Assembly: GCA_019359505.1 (NCBI GenBank)
Contig: JAHHHD010000020.1
Coordinates: forward strand, 1-64,000
Reading direction: 5' to 3'
Source: Drouetiella hepatica Uher 2000/2452
GTDB lineage: Bacteria; Cyanobacteriota; Cyanobacteriia; Elainellales; Elainellaceae
DNA: 64,000 nt
Shown piece by piece: positions 17,370 to 25,668 of this stretch. The notes beneath the pieces are model-generated. The model ran no database searches. It was not told where the DNA came from and saw only the letters and a list, made by a program, of their open reading frames with translations. The position numbers were made by a program, and so were the translations under genes. Each line of letters starts with the position of its first letter. Within the stretch, counting starts at the first letter, position 1.

Positions 17370-17577
17370 CACATTGCTTCTGTCATGCATCACATTGCTT
17401 CTGTCATGCATCACAATGGCATTACAACCGATCGCAATTCGATTGCATCGTCTCACATTGCTATTGCATCGTCTTACATTGCTATTGCATCGCCTTACAT
17501 TGCCATTGCATCACCTTACATTGCTATTGCATCACCTTACATTGCTATTGCATCGCCTTACATTGCCATTGTTGTGA
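17370..17577. repeat. Minisatellite with 21-bp unit
   Basis: Head-to-tail units of about 21 bp (core CATTGCTATTGCATC, with variants CATTGCCATTGCATC and spacers GTCTTA, GCCTTA, ACCTTA) span about 17455-17570. Related but shorter CATTGCTTCTGTCATGCAT units precede them from 17370. The 21-bp period is a multiple of three, so plus-strand frames stay open (one reads IAIASPY repeats), but there is no supported start context or family, and I do not call it a gene. Confidence 0.85.
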
Positions 17578-17634
17578 ATCACAATCTTATTGCAACAGCT
17601 CACGAGTCCCTAACTAGCCGCTCTAGCCATTAAA

Positions 17635-17708
17635 TCTCTTGCAGATTAAAGTTTTGTGGCACTAGATTTAGTGGGGACTGCGCCCCCACTAAATCCAATT
17701 CGCAAGAG
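17635..17708. repeat. Palindromic unit J, copy 1
   Basis: The outer inverted ends TCTCTTGC and GCAAGAG enclose an inner palindrome with arms GATTTAGTGGGG and CCCCACTAAATC (about 17665-17695). A unit with the same outer ends and a different inner hairpin is at 22555-22611. Confidence 0.65.
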
Positions 17709-17765
17709 GTCTATTATAAAATCCGCTGCCTAGTGGCATTAAAAGGTTTTGTCCCAAGGTTTTAA

Positions 17766-18698
17766 ATGCCTGAAAATCCAAACTCTAAAATTCAGAATAT
17801 AGAACCCAATCTCGTTTCCGGTCTTGCCCTTTGGCAGTGGCGAGAGCAGGCTCAGCAACAGGCGATCGCCTCCCAAGTGCCGATCGTCGAAATCGATTGG
17901 CTGCTGCAAGAAATCAGCGATATCGATCGCCTTAGTCTGCGCCTCGAATCCTTCAAAGATCGCGACTTCATTTCGCTTCAGATTCCCTTTGTCGAGTTGG
18001 CTTGCCTTTGGGAACAGCGGATTCGCGATCGCCGCCCCATTCAATACCTGGTGGGCAGAACCCCTTGGCGAAATCTTCTCCTACAGGTGTCTCCGGCTGT
18101 TCTCATTCCTCGCCCTGAGACTGAATTGCTGATTGATTTGGCGATCGCCGCCATCGAAAACCATCCAGATCTACAGCAGGGACATTGGGCAGACTTGGGG
18201 ACAGGAAGCGGGGCGATCGCCCTGGGTTTGGCAAACGCATTGCCCTATGCAGTGATTCATGCGGTGGATGTCAGCGCGGATGCCTTAGCGATCGCTCAAC
18301 AAAATGCTGAATTTTTGGGCTGGAGCGATCGGATTCAGTTCTATCAAGGCTCCTGGTTTGAACCCTTGGGTCATCTCAGAGGGGAACTTTGCGGCATGGT
18401 GTCCAATCCGCCCTACATTCCCAGCGCTCTCATTACCGACCTACAGCCCGAAGTAGCACGCCACGAACCTCACCTTGCGTTAGATGGCGGCGAAGATGGG
18501 CTAGATGCCATTCGTTTGCTGGTGGCGATTGCCCCACGCTATCTACGATCGGGCGGCATTTGGCTGATTGAAATGATGGCAGGTCAAGCGCAGCCCGTTG
18601 TTAATTTGCTGAAATCAAACGGCAGATATCAAAACATTCAGGTCTACAAAGATCTGGCTGGCATCGATCGCTTTGTCTTGGCGCATCGCATAGCTTGA
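17766..18698 (+). CDS. prmC: Release factor glutamine methyltransferase
   Basis: A 310-residue SAM-dependent methyltransferase of the PrmC/HemK family, which methylates the Gln of the GGQ motif in peptide release factors. An N-terminal helical domain ends with QYLVGRTPW. The Rossmann domain follows: LIPRPETELLID, motif I ADLGTGSGAIALGLA, HAVDVSADALAIA, and the catalytic VSNPPYIPS, then the EPHLALDGGEDGLD box. Length is slightly above the bacterial norm because of about 20 extra N-terminal residues. It is followed by the gene at 18807 on the same strand. Confidence 0.95.
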   Translation: MPENPNSKIQNIEPNLVSGLALWQWREQAQQQAIASQVPIVEIDWLLQEISDIDRLSLRLESFKDRDFISLQIPFVELACLWEQRIRDRRPIQYLVGRTPWRNLLLQVSPAVLIPRPETELLIDLAIAAIENHPDLQQGHWADLGTGSGAIALGLANALPYAVIHAVDVSADALAIAQQNAEFLGWSDRIQFYQGSWFEPLGHLRGELCGMVSNPPYIPSALITDLQPEVARHEPHLALDGGEDGLDAIRLLVAIAPRYLRSGGIWLIEMMAGQAQPVVNLLKSNGRYQNIQVYKDLAGIDRFVLAHRIA

Positions 18699-18806
18699 CA
18701 TTGTGGGCAAGTGCTGATTTACAGGCGGTCTGCAAGTGGGCAATCTGAGATAGACGATCGACAATAGAAAGGCAGGAATGCATACTTCAACAGCCGATCG
18801 CCTCCC

Positions 18807-19403
18807 ATGTCTCCACCCACCTGGACTATGCCACATCCACCGGATGTCCAGCCCGATTTGCCAGACCCTCCTCCTTCTGACGCTGAAGGTCAGCCATTCG
18901 ATCATCAGCCTGACGAGCAACTACTCGATGCTTCTAGCCTCAGCACCGTGCTAGATATGCTGGCAGTCATAGACTGTGCTGAAGACTTGGCGCTGCTTGA
19001 GTACTTAACTCCGCCCCAAAAGCGTCAAGTTTGGGATGCCACGCCAGAGGAAATTAAACTAAACCTCAAGCAAATTCGATTGGCTGCAAGTTCCAGCCCC
19101 AAAGCTTCAGGCAGTCTAGCTTCAGGCAATTCAGCTTCAGGCAGTTTAGCTTCAGGCAATTTAGCTTCAGAAACCTCTTTAGAAACTCCTGAGCTGCCCA
19201 ATTATCTTCAGGAAACCCGCCCAACTTCTGCCATCCAGACGGGCGATCGCGTCATCCTTCTAGCCAAGCCCCAACTCACAGCCACCGAAATGAACAGCAT
19301 TTGGGAAGTGATTAAAGTAGAGGCAGATCAGGTTTACGTTAGGGCGGCTGGAGTGAGCGATCGCCAATATCCCCTATCCTGGATAGTTCGCTACCCCCAC
19401 TAA
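18807..19403 (+). CDS. Hypothetical protein with Ser/Gly repeat linker
   Basis: A 198-residue protein I cannot assign. The N-terminal 35 residues are Pro/Asp-rich. A helical segment (about 45-100) contains LEYLTPPQKRQVWDATPEE. A linker repeats SGSLASGN (about residues 101-125; in DNA a 24-bp unit at 19110-19170). The C-terminal about 60 residues (IQTGDRVILLAKPQLTATEMN to LSWIVRYPH) look like a small beta-barrel, SH3-like domain. The stop codon overlaps that of the convergent permease gene by 4 bases. It is probably a cyanobacterial conserved hypothetical protein. Confidence 0.75.
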   Translation: MSPPTWTMPHPPDVQPDLPDPPPSDAEGQPFDHQPDEQLLDASSLSTVLDMLAVIDCAEDLALLEYLTPPQKRQVWDATPEEIKLNLKQIRLAASSSPKASGSLASGNSASGSLASGNLASETSLETPELPNYLQETRPTSAIQTGDRVILLAKPQLTATEMNSIWEVIKVEADQVYVRAAGVSDRQYPLSWIVRYPH

Positions 19404-20188
19404 GCTCCCATCCCCGAATACTGCCTCAACCCCTTGCGCCATAGCCACCGATTGGCAACAAAAAACAATCCAATCCAGCTCAGCGTCACTAAAAACCCCT
19501 GCGAAAGATTCACGGGCAATCCGACTAGAATACTGGCTGGGAAATTGATCAAGTAAGGGAAAGGTGTCCAGAGAACCACTTGGCGGACGATCGGCGGAAA
19601 GACCTCCAGAGGAGCAATTAGACCCGATAGGAATAAGTAAAACAAGAACCAAAAAGACTCGATCGCATTGGCGCGTTCAATCCAAAACGCCATCATGGCA
19701 AACGTGTATTGCGATACAAACCGCAACGTAAAAGCTAAAGTCACCGCCACAAGGCAGAGCAAACTGTTGGATAAACTCGGAATCCAAACCGCCTGGGGAT
19801 AGAGCAAAAAGAACAGCGCCATCAAAATTGCCGCAAAGGGCAGACGGGCAAACCGCTCAGCCACATGGGAAGCAAAGTGATGCCAACCCGGATCGAGCGG
19901 CTGCAATAGCCTAAAGGAGAGCTTGCCCTCCACAATTTCCCGCTCAAACTCCCAAATTACCCAGACGATCGTAAATTGCCGCACAAAAAACACGGCAATG
20001 AAGTAGCGGGTAAAGTCTAGCGGCGACAGCCCAAATCCTCCACCTTTTGCCGCCTCAGTCCAAACCCCCATGAGAATGATCGGCAAACTGCCGGATAGTA
20101 CCCAAAAAAACAGCTCTGCCCGGTATTCCAGCATGTAGGCGTAGTAGGTCAGGAGCAGCGTTTTAGCGATATGGAGGACGCGGTTCAT
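19400..20188 (-). CDS. ABC-2 type transporter permease
   Basis: A 262-residue inner-membrane protein with about six hydrophobic segments. It begins MNRVLHIAKTLLLTYYAYMLEYRAELFFWVL, the typical start of the PF06182 (DUF990) ABC-2 permease family, and contains FVRQFTIVWVIWEFEREIVEG and LDPGWHHFASH between helices. It should pair with the ATPase at 20393 in an exporter. Such systems often have two permease genes; only one is seen here. The frame is open upstream for 47 codons of Pro/Ser/Thr-rich sequence encoded by a minisatellite; the ATG at 20188 is chosen because family similarity starts there. Confidence 0.85.
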   Translation of the reverse strand: MNRVLHIAKTLLLTYYAYMLEYRAELFFWVLSGSLPIILMGVWTEAAKGGGFGLSPLDFTRYFIAVFFVRQFTIVWVIWEFEREIVEGKLSFRLLQPLDPGWHHFASHVAERFARLPFAAILMALFFLLYPQAVWIPSLSNSLLCLVAVTLAFTLRFVSQYTFAMMAFWIERANAIESFWFLFYLFLSGLIAPLEVFPPIVRQVVLWTPFPYLINFPASILVGLPVNLSQGFLVTLSWIGLFFVANRWLWRKGLRQYSGMGA

Positions 20189-20194
20189 GAGGGG

Positions 20195-20380
20195 AAGGTG
20201 AGGGGGTGGATGGGTGGGGGGTGAGGGGGTGGATGGGTGAGGGGGTGAGGGGGTGGATGAGTGAGAGGGTGGATGAGTGAGAGGGTGAGGGGGTGAGAGG
20301 GTGAGGGGTGGGTAAGTATTATGGATCATTTCTCACTCCACTCATCCACCCATCTACCCATCCACCCTCCACTGTGGTCA
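20195..20380. repeat. GTGAGGGGGTGGATG-type minisatellite
   Basis: Purine-rich short units (GTGAGGG, GTGGATGA) are repeated irregularly on the plus strand to about 20320. After a short spacer comes the complementary CTCATCCACCCATCTACCCA tract, so the region can also fold as an imperfect inverted repeat. It lies between the ABC ATPase and permease genes, directly upstream of the permease start. Confidence 0.8.
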
Positions 20381-20392
20381 AATTAAACAGCT

Positions 20393-21382
20393 CTAAGTCG
20401 CACCAGCCCGAAAGACTTGACCAATCACCTCTTCGATCGGCGGCTCCGAAACTTTGAGATCCACAATGGCTAGATCAGCCAGAATGCGAGAAAGAGTTTG
20501 GGTGAGTTTTTCTTGCGGGACGATAAATCGCGCCACGCAGCCTTCGACCGAGACCAATTCGCCATAGGTTTGGAGTTGTTGAGACGATCGCCCCTCTCCC
20601 AATTCCACCGTGACCTCGCGGCTGGGAGAGAACCTTTCTAACAAGCTATCCAGACCGCCATCATAAATCAACTGCCCTTCCCGAATCACCAGGACGCGTT
20701 TACACAAGGCGGTAATGTCTGCCATGTAGTGGCTCGTCAGCAAAATTGTTGCCTGATAGCGCTGATTGTATTCCCGCAAAAACTCCCGGACGCTGACCTG
20801 CGCATTCACGTCTAGCCCCAGCGTCGGCTCGTCCAGAAACAGCACCTTGGGACGATGAATCAAAGCCGCCAGAAACTCAGCTTTCATGCGCTCACCCAGA
20901 GACAGCTTACGTACAGGCTGATTTAGCTTGTCTCCTAGCAAAAGCATTTCGCTGAGTTCCCCCACGCGCTGCCGAAACTCGCGATCGCCAATGCCATAGA
21001 CCGCCGCATTGATTCGCAACGAATCTAAAGTCGGCAAATCCCAGATCAGCTGCTGCTTTTGCCCCATCACGAGGGTAATTTTCTCCAGAAAAGCGGGTTC
21101 GCGCCGGAATGGGTCATGCCCTGCCACCGTCACCCGACCGCTCGAAGGATGAATTAAGCCCGTCAGCATTTTCAGCGTCGTGGTTTTCCCTGCGCCGTTT
21201 GCCCCCAAAAAGCCCACCATTTCCCCAGCATCAATTTGGCAGGAGATCGACTGCACTGCCGGAACCGATCGATAGGTACGGCGAAAAAAGTGTGTCAAGG
21301 TACCCTTCAGACCGGGCTGCTTAATGGCAACCGGGTAAACCTTACTGAGGTTCTCAACGGTAATAATGGGTATAGAATCCAT
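20393..21382 (-). CDS. ABC transporter ATP-binding protein
   Basis: A 329-residue ABC ATPase. Walker A is GFLGANGAGKTTTLKML, the Q-loop lies in VMGQKQQLIWDLP, the signature is KLSLGERMKAE (a variant of LSGGQ), Walker B is VLFLDEPTLGLD, and the H-loop is TILLTSHYMAD. A C-terminal extension after about residue 245 is typical of ATPases paired with ABC-2 exporters. It lies between the LOG gene (1 base upstream) and the permease gene (about 200 bases downstream), forming an operon on the minus strand. The exported substrate is unknown. Confidence 0.94.
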   Translation of the reverse strand: MDSIPIITVENLSKVYPVAIKQPGLKGTLTHFFRRTYRSVPAVQSISCQIDAGEMVGFLGANGAGKTTTLKMLTGLIHPSSGRVTVAGHDPFRREPAFLEKITLVMGQKQQLIWDLPTLDSLRINAAVYGIGDREFRQRVGELSEMLLLGDKLNQPVRKLSLGERMKAEFLAALIHRPKVLFLDEPTLGLDVNAQVSVREFLREYNQRYQATILLTSHYMADITALCKRVLVIREGQLIYDGGLDSLLERFSPSREVTVELGEGRSSQQLQTYGELVSVEGCVARFIVPQEKLTQTLSRILADLAIVDLKVSEPPIEEVIGQVFRAGAT

Positions 21383-21383
21383 C

Positions 21384-22451
21384 TCATTTTTGCTCTGGGT
21401 GAGTGGCTTCTGGGGCGTTCATGCCGAGCTGATTAATCACGCCAATCATCTGGTACAGACGACCCAAGTCGCGCTGGTTAAAATGCAGGATCAGGCGAGG
21501 CAGATTGGCGGTGTCATTGCTGCTTTCTTTAGGTAAAGCCGCGCTCTTGCTAATTCTGCCTGTAACCAGCAAATCGCTAAAGTTTTGGTTCAGATGCTCA
21601 ACATCCTCGTCTGACAGCTCCAAGTTGAGGCGCAGCACTAGCTGCTCGCCCACATAGCGGCTAGAGTGAAAAACGCGGTAAAAACTTGCGATCGCCTTAC
21701 AGGCAACGTCAATGCGATCGGTAATCGTATACAGATGTAAATCTGGCTCACTAATCAGACCTGCCGACAGGAAGTGATCCCGTAGATAGGTATCCCAGCT
21801 TTTCCAGTAATCTCCGCCTGGAGAGTCAATCAGCACCACGGGCAAAAAGCCAGATTTCCCGGTCTGCATCAGCGTCAGGCATTCAAATGCCTCATCCTGT
21901 GTGCCAAATCCGCCTGGAAATGCCGCTACCGCATCGCTTTCTCGCAGGAAAAACAGCTTGCGCGTAAAGAAATACTTGAAGTTAATCAGCTTGGGGTCGC
22001 CCTCAATCACCGAGTTTGATCCCTGCTCAAAGGGGAGTTGAATATTTAGCCCAAAAGACTTCTCGACGCTTGCGCCCTCGTTTGCCGCCTGCATAATGCC
22101 GGGACCGCCGCCCGTCATCACCATGAATCCCTGCTCGGCAACCGCGCGCGAAAAGTCTTGCGCCATCTTATAGGCAGGGCGATCGGGTTTGGTACGCGCC
22201 GAGCCGAAAATGGCGATCTTCCGCACGTGCCGATAGGGATAAAACACCCGGAAGGCGCGTTCCATATCCTCTAATGAGGCGTTGAGAATTTTCCAATCGA
22301 GGCGATCGGCTTCTACCTCCGCCATGCGAACCAGCGTCGTCAATGCTTGCTGAATCAGCGCCCCATGCTTCATGTGAGGCAGCTGTTCTAGCAATTCACT
22401 AATTTCTGCCTGAAGCGGCTCCAGGGGATGAGAAGGGGTCAAAAAGTTCAT
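21384..22451 (-). CDS. LOG-family protein
   Basis: A 355-residue protein of the LOG (lonely guy) family, whose members cleave cytokinin or nucleoside 5'-monophosphates to base and ribose phosphate. The diagnostic motifs are present: FGSARTKPD, MTGGGPGIMQAANEGA and PGGFGTQDEAFE. It is longer than plain LOG proteins (about 190 residues), with about 80 extra N-terminal and about 80 extra C-terminal residues of unknown role. The stop codon lies next to the start of the ABC ATPase gene, so they are likely cotranscribed. Substrate specificity is not predictable. Confidence 0.9.
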   Translation of the reverse strand: MNFLTPSHPLEPLQAEISELLEQLPHMKHGALIQQALTTLVRMAEVEADRLDWKILNASLEDMERAFRVFYPYRHVRKIAIFGSARTKPDRPAYKMAQDFSRAVAEQGFMVMTGGGPGIMQAANEGASVEKSFGLNIQLPFEQGSNSVIEGDPKLINFKYFFTRKLFFLRESDAVAAFPGGFGTQDEAFECLTLMQTGKSGFLPVVLIDSPGGDYWKSWDTYLRDHFLSAGLISEPDLHLYTITDRIDVACKAIASFYRVFHSSRYVGEQLVLRLNLELSDEDVEHLNQNFSDLLVTGRISKSAALPKESSNDTANLPRLILHFNQRDLGRLYQMIGVINQLGMNAPEATHPEQK

Positions 22452-22554
22452 GAATTCTTTGGAATTGGCAGCATTCTATTCTATCGGGGTTTCTTAGAGA
22501 ATGCCCTGGCAACCTTAAAGAAACTCTGGTAGAGCAAGCCTCAAGATAATAAAG

Positions 22555-22611
22555 CCTCTTGCCAAATATCTCTGAAGGCATGGGAACCTTCAGAAACGTT
22601 TTCGCAAGAGG
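22555..22611. repeat. Palindromic unit J, copy 2
   Basis: The outer inverted ends CCTCTTGC and GCAAGAGG enclose an inner hairpin TCTGAAGG-CATGGGAA-CCTTCAGA. It lies just downstream of trxA and upstream of the LOG gene, both on the minus strand, so it may terminate the trxA transcript. The ends match copy 1 at 17635-17708 while the inner hairpin is unrelated. Confidence 0.65.
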
Positions 22612-22633
22612 TTTACGCAAGGGATGCGATCGC

Positions 22634-22957
22634 TTAAAGATGCTTTTCAAGCGTGGTCGCCAACGTGGTCTTGGGCACTGCACCCACAACCATGTCAACT
22701 TTTTGCCCATCCTTAAAAATCATCAGCGTCGGAATGCTGCGAATGCCGTACTGGCTGGCAACGCTAGGATTCTCGTCTGTATTAACTTTAACAACCTTGA
22801 TTTGCCCAACGAACTGTTCTGCGATCTCTTCAACTACAGGAGCAACCATCCGGCAGGGGCCGCACCAAGGTGCCCAAAAATCTACTAAGACCGGAACGTC
22901 GCTATCAAGTACTTCTTGCTTGAAACTGGAATCTGTAACTTGTGCGGCTGCTGACAT
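22634..22957 (-). CDS. trxA: Thioredoxin
   Basis: A 107-residue m-type thioredoxin, a general cytoplasmic dithiol reductant. The active site [10 protein letters not shown] (Cys32 and Cys35) and the cis-Pro loop [10 protein letters not shown] are present, and the C-terminus [14 protein letters not shown] is usual. The frame is open upstream for 55 codons, but family length and similarity start at the ATG at 22957, with AAGGA about 12 bases before it. The Yfr1 small RNA and guaB3 lie upstream in the order known from many cyanobacteria. Confidence 0.97.
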   Translation of the reverse strand: MSAAAQVTDSSFKQEVLDSDVPVLVDFWAPWCGPCRMVAPVVEEIAEQFVGQIKVVKVNTDENPSVASQYGIRSIPTLMIFKDGQKVDMVVGAVPKTTLATTLEKHL

Positions 22958-23104
22958 GCCTAGAAAGTCCTTGCCTACGTTTTCTGTTGAAATCTTACCA
23001 TAGCGAAAAGGACAGGCTGAGGATACTGGGTCTATACAAATGGACATAATCTGATCAAGCCGCTGGGTCAAGACTACGACCCCCAGACTACGACCCCCAG
23101 AAAG

Positions 23105-23174
23105 TAGGAACCGCCCGAACAATAGTCCAGGCGGAGTGTGGTGTGAGGAGTGAACGGAAACTTGCGTCTCCGCT
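23105..23174 (-). ncRNA. yfr1: Yfr1 small regulatory RNA
   Basis: The minus strand carries ACTCCTCACAC (complement of 23141-23151), the invariant unpaired core of Yfr1. It is flanked by a 5' stem-loop (CGGA...TCCG, 23155-23172) and a 3' terminator hairpin whose arms CCGCCTGGAC and GTTCGGGCGG (23111-23134, TATT loop) pair over ten positions with G-U wobbles. TAGAAT (complement of 23181-23186) is a plausible -10 box seven bases before a start near 23174. Yfr1 represses translation of porin and transporter mRNAs. The trxA-guaB3 interval is its established location. Ends are estimates. Confidence 0.9.
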
Positions 23175-23309
23175 TACTTTATTCTAAGCGACAGTTATAG
23201 AGTTTCGGGCGAGATCCGTCAGGCTTGAAAGCAAACTTATGTAAAGTCTCTTGACAGGAGTCAGTTTGTTTGCCAATTTGCCTCAGACTACAGATTCTCT
23301 TAGGAATTG

Positions 23310-24473
23310 CTACTTACCCATGCCCAACTGTTGCGCCTTTTGATAGACTTTGCCTTCCGTCAACAGCGAAGGGGCAATCACGACTTCCACCTGCTGCATC
23401 TCTCGGATATCTTTGGCTCCCAGAGTGCCCATACTGGTTTGGAGTGCGCCCAGCAAATTATGAGTGCCATCATCAAGCTGAGCTGGTCCCCGCAAAATCT
23501 GCTGAAGGGTGCCCGTGGTGCCCACTCGAATCCGGGTGCCGCGAGGAAGGACAGGGCTAGGCGTTGCCATACCCCAGTGAAATCCGCGACCGGGAGCCTC
23601 CTGCGCCCTAGCAAACGGCGAACCGATCATGACTCCATCGGCACCGCAAGCAATGCACTTGCAGATATCGCCACCCGTGATTAGGCCGCCATCTGCAATC
23701 ACAGGGACATATTTGCCTGTCTCGCGATAAAAGTCGTCACGAGCTGCCGCACAGTCTGCCACGGCCGTGGCTTGCGGTAGCCCCACGCCTAAAACTCCAC
23801 GAGAAGTGCAGGCAGCACCGGGGCCAATACCCACCAGCACAGCCGCCGCTCCAGCTTTCATCAGATTGAGGGTGACTTCATAGGTGACGCAGTTTCCTAG
23901 CACCACAGGCATCGGCATCTGCTGACAGAATTGAGCTAGATCGAGAGGCGTGATGGATTCAGGCGAGAGGTGAGCCGTAGAAACGACAGTCGCCTGAATG
24001 AAAAATAGATCGGCTCCAGCTTTGGCAACAGCAGCCCCATATCGGGAGGCTCCCACCGGAGTGGCGCTGACGGCAGCAATACCGCCCTGCTGCTTGATTT
24101 CTCGAATACGCTGCTCAATCAGCTCTGGCTTGACAGGCTCGGCATAAAGCTCCTGCATCAGCGGCACAAATTCAGTTTTGTCAACGGCAGCAATGCGATC
24201 GAGAATAGGTTCTGGGTCAGCGTAGCGGGTCTGAATGCCCTCCAAATTGAGTACGCCGAGTGCGCCCAGCTGCGAGAGCGCGACCGCCATCTTCACATCC
24301 ACTACGCCATCCATGGCGCTAGCAATGATGGGAATCTGACGCTCAATGCCGCCGATCGTCCAGCGGGTATCTGCCAACGAGGGGTCTAGGGTTCGCTGTC
24401 CAGGAACAAGCGCAATTTCGTCAATGCCATACGCTCTGCGGGCTGTTTTGCCCCTGCCAATTTGAATGTCCAC
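23310..24473 (-). CDS. guaB3: GuaB3-family IMP dehydrogenase-related protein
   Basis: A 387-residue TIM-barrel protein of the GuaB3 branch of the IMP dehydrogenase/GMP reductase superfamily. It lacks CBS domains, and begins [25 protein letters not shown]. The catalytic-loop Cys is in [15 protein letters not shown], the phosphate-binding segment in [16 protein letters not shown] and [12 protein letters not shown]. The enzyme acts at the IMP/XMP/GMP node; which reaction dominates is debated for this branch, so the call stops at family level. Its divergent neighbour on the trxA side is Yfr1. Confidence 0.93.
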   Translation of the reverse strand: MDIQIGRGKTARRAYGIDEIALVPGQRTLDPSLADTRWTIGGIERQIPIIASAMDGVVDVKMAVALSQLGALGVLNLEGIQTRYADPEPILDRIAAVDKTEFVPLMQELYAEPVKPELIEQRIREIKQQGGIAAVSATPVGASRYGAAVAKAGADLFFIQATVVSTAHLSPESITPLDLAQFCQQMPMPVVLGNCVTYEVTLNLMKAGAAAVLVGIGPGAACTSRGVLGVGLPQATAVADCAAARDDFYRETGKYVPVIADGGLITGGDICKCIACGADGVMIGSPFARAQEAPGRGFHWGMATPSPVLPRGTRIRVGTTGTLQQILRGPAQLDDGTHNLLGALQTSMGTLGAKDIREMQQVEVVIAPSLLTEGKVYQKAQQLGMGK

Positions 24474-24592
24474 GCTTACCGCCCTTCCTTTAGAGATATT
24501 AAAGCTAGACTACCAAATCTAGAGATTTATCGGGTTTAGATGGGGTGAATGAGACGTTATGGGACTAATTCGGATTCATGACCAATTTGCTT

Positions 24593-24766
24593 AAGGACAT
24601 GGATTGAACAAGATGTAATTTTTGGGGTAGGGGCTTAGCTAAGCCCCTACAGCAGATCGGTTGTATAGGTTTGTACAGGTTGTTCAATCCATGATCCTTA
24701 GGACATTGGCGGGACACTTCACGCCCCGCCAATGTTCCCGTCCTAACCGCCTTGGCGGTTGCTATA
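24593..24766. repeat. Nested palindrome cluster F1/E4
   Basis: The outer arms AAGGACATGGATTGAACA (24593-24610) and TGTTCAATCCATGATCCTT (24681-24699) enclose a perfect 24-base palindrome (24627-24650, arm GTAGGGGCTTAG). Directly after comes an inverted family E unit: GGACATTGGCGGG paired with CCCGCCAATGTTCC, then AACCGCCTTGGCGGTT (24745-24760). The related cluster at 61572-61692 combines the same modules in a different way. Together they fill most of the gap upstream of tyrA. Confidence 0.8.
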
Positions 24767-24813
24767 ACGCTCAAGAAATCAACGTAGTTGCAGAACATTA
24801 CCAGAGTAAAACC

Positions 24814-25650
24814 ATGAAAATTGGCATTGTTGGCTTGGGCTTAATTGGAGGTTCTTTGGCGATCGATCTGCGGCAGTTAGGGCACACTCTTTTGGGGGTA
24901 AGCCGTAAGGCAGAAACCTGCGAGGCAGCGATCGCTCAAAACATTGTCGATGATGCCAGTCTGGATCTGGCGCTGATGTCAGACGCTGATGTGGTGTTTC
25001 TCTGTACGCCGCTGGGAGCGATCGCCGCCACGACTGAGCAGCTCATTCCCCATTTGTCGCCCCACACAATCCTGACGGATGTTGGCTCGGTCAAGGTTTC
25101 GGTCGTGGAAACGATCGCGCCCCTCTGGCAAAACTTCGTGGGCGGACATCCGATGGCGGGCACGGCTGAGAGCGGTCTGGCTGCCGCCTTTTCAGGGCTG
25201 TTCACCGACAAAGCCTATGTGCTAACGCCAATTGAAGCTACGCCGCCTCTAGCCCTAGAAACGGTGGCGAATTTGGCGCGATCGCTTCAGTGTCAGGTCT
25301 ATCAATGCCATCCTGCGGCACATGATCGAGCGGTTGCCTGGATTTCGCATCTGCCTGTAATGGTCAGCGCCAGCCTGATTGCCGCCTGCCTTACCGAAAC
25401 AGATCCAACGGTGCTGGATTTGGCTCAAAAGTTTGCCAGCTCAGGGTTTCGAGATACTAGCCGCGTAGGAGGCGGCAATCCTGAACTAGGGATAATGATG
25501 GCGACCTACAACCGAGAGGAACTGCTGCGATCGCTTCACGCCTACCAACAGCAGATAGAGCAAATGATTCAGCGGGTCGAACAGCAAGACTGGGCAGCTC
25601 TAGAAAACTGCCTGACTCAAACCCAGCAAGCTAGACCTGAGTTTCTCTAA
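24814..25650 (+). CDS. tyrA: Prephenate/arogenate dehydrogenase
   Basis: A 278-residue TyrA dehydrogenase of tyrosine biosynthesis. The NAD(P)-binding GIVGLGLIGGSLAIDLR opens the protein. SKAVCTPLGAI-like VVFLCTPLGAIAATTEQL follows, then LTDVGSVKVSVV, FVGGHPMAGTAESGL and AWISHLPVMVSASLI. Cyanobacterial TyrA proteins are usually arogenate-specific and NADP-dependent; that is a family inference. No chorismate mutase or ACT domain is fused. The frame is open 51 codons upstream through repeat DNA; the ATG at 24814 matches the family start. Confidence 0.95.
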   Translation: MKIGIVGLGLIGGSLAIDLRQLGHTLLGVSRKAETCEAAIAQNIVDDASLDLALMSDADVVFLCTPLGAIAATTEQLIPHLSPHTILTDVGSVKVSVVETIAPLWQNFVGGHPMAGTAESGLAAAFSGLFTDKAYVLTPIEATPPLALETVANLARSLQCQVYQCHPAAHDRAVAWISHLPVMVSASLIAACLTETDPTVLDLAQKFASSGFRDTSRVGGGNPELGIMMATYNREELLRSLHAYQQQIEQMIQRVEQQDWAALENCLTQTQQARPEFL

Positions 25651-25668
25651 GGGGTCTGTGTCAATGAA

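Larger units (their letters stand above)
16739..17765. other. 1-kb gene-free region with IS remnant and minisatellite
   Basis: There is no complete gene between recD2 and prmC. In order the region holds a G-rich stretch with clustered HIP1-like words (16739-17060), the left end of an IS3-type element (17061-17187), a minisatellite (about 17370-17577) and a palindromic unit (17635-17708). It looks like a decayed insertion hotspot. Confidence 0.6.

Noticed and set aside
17364-17633. Apparent repeat protein (IAIASPY)n or a CRISPR-like array
   Set aside because: Units are contiguous without spacers, and open frames in several phases follow from the 21-bp period, so it is a minisatellite.
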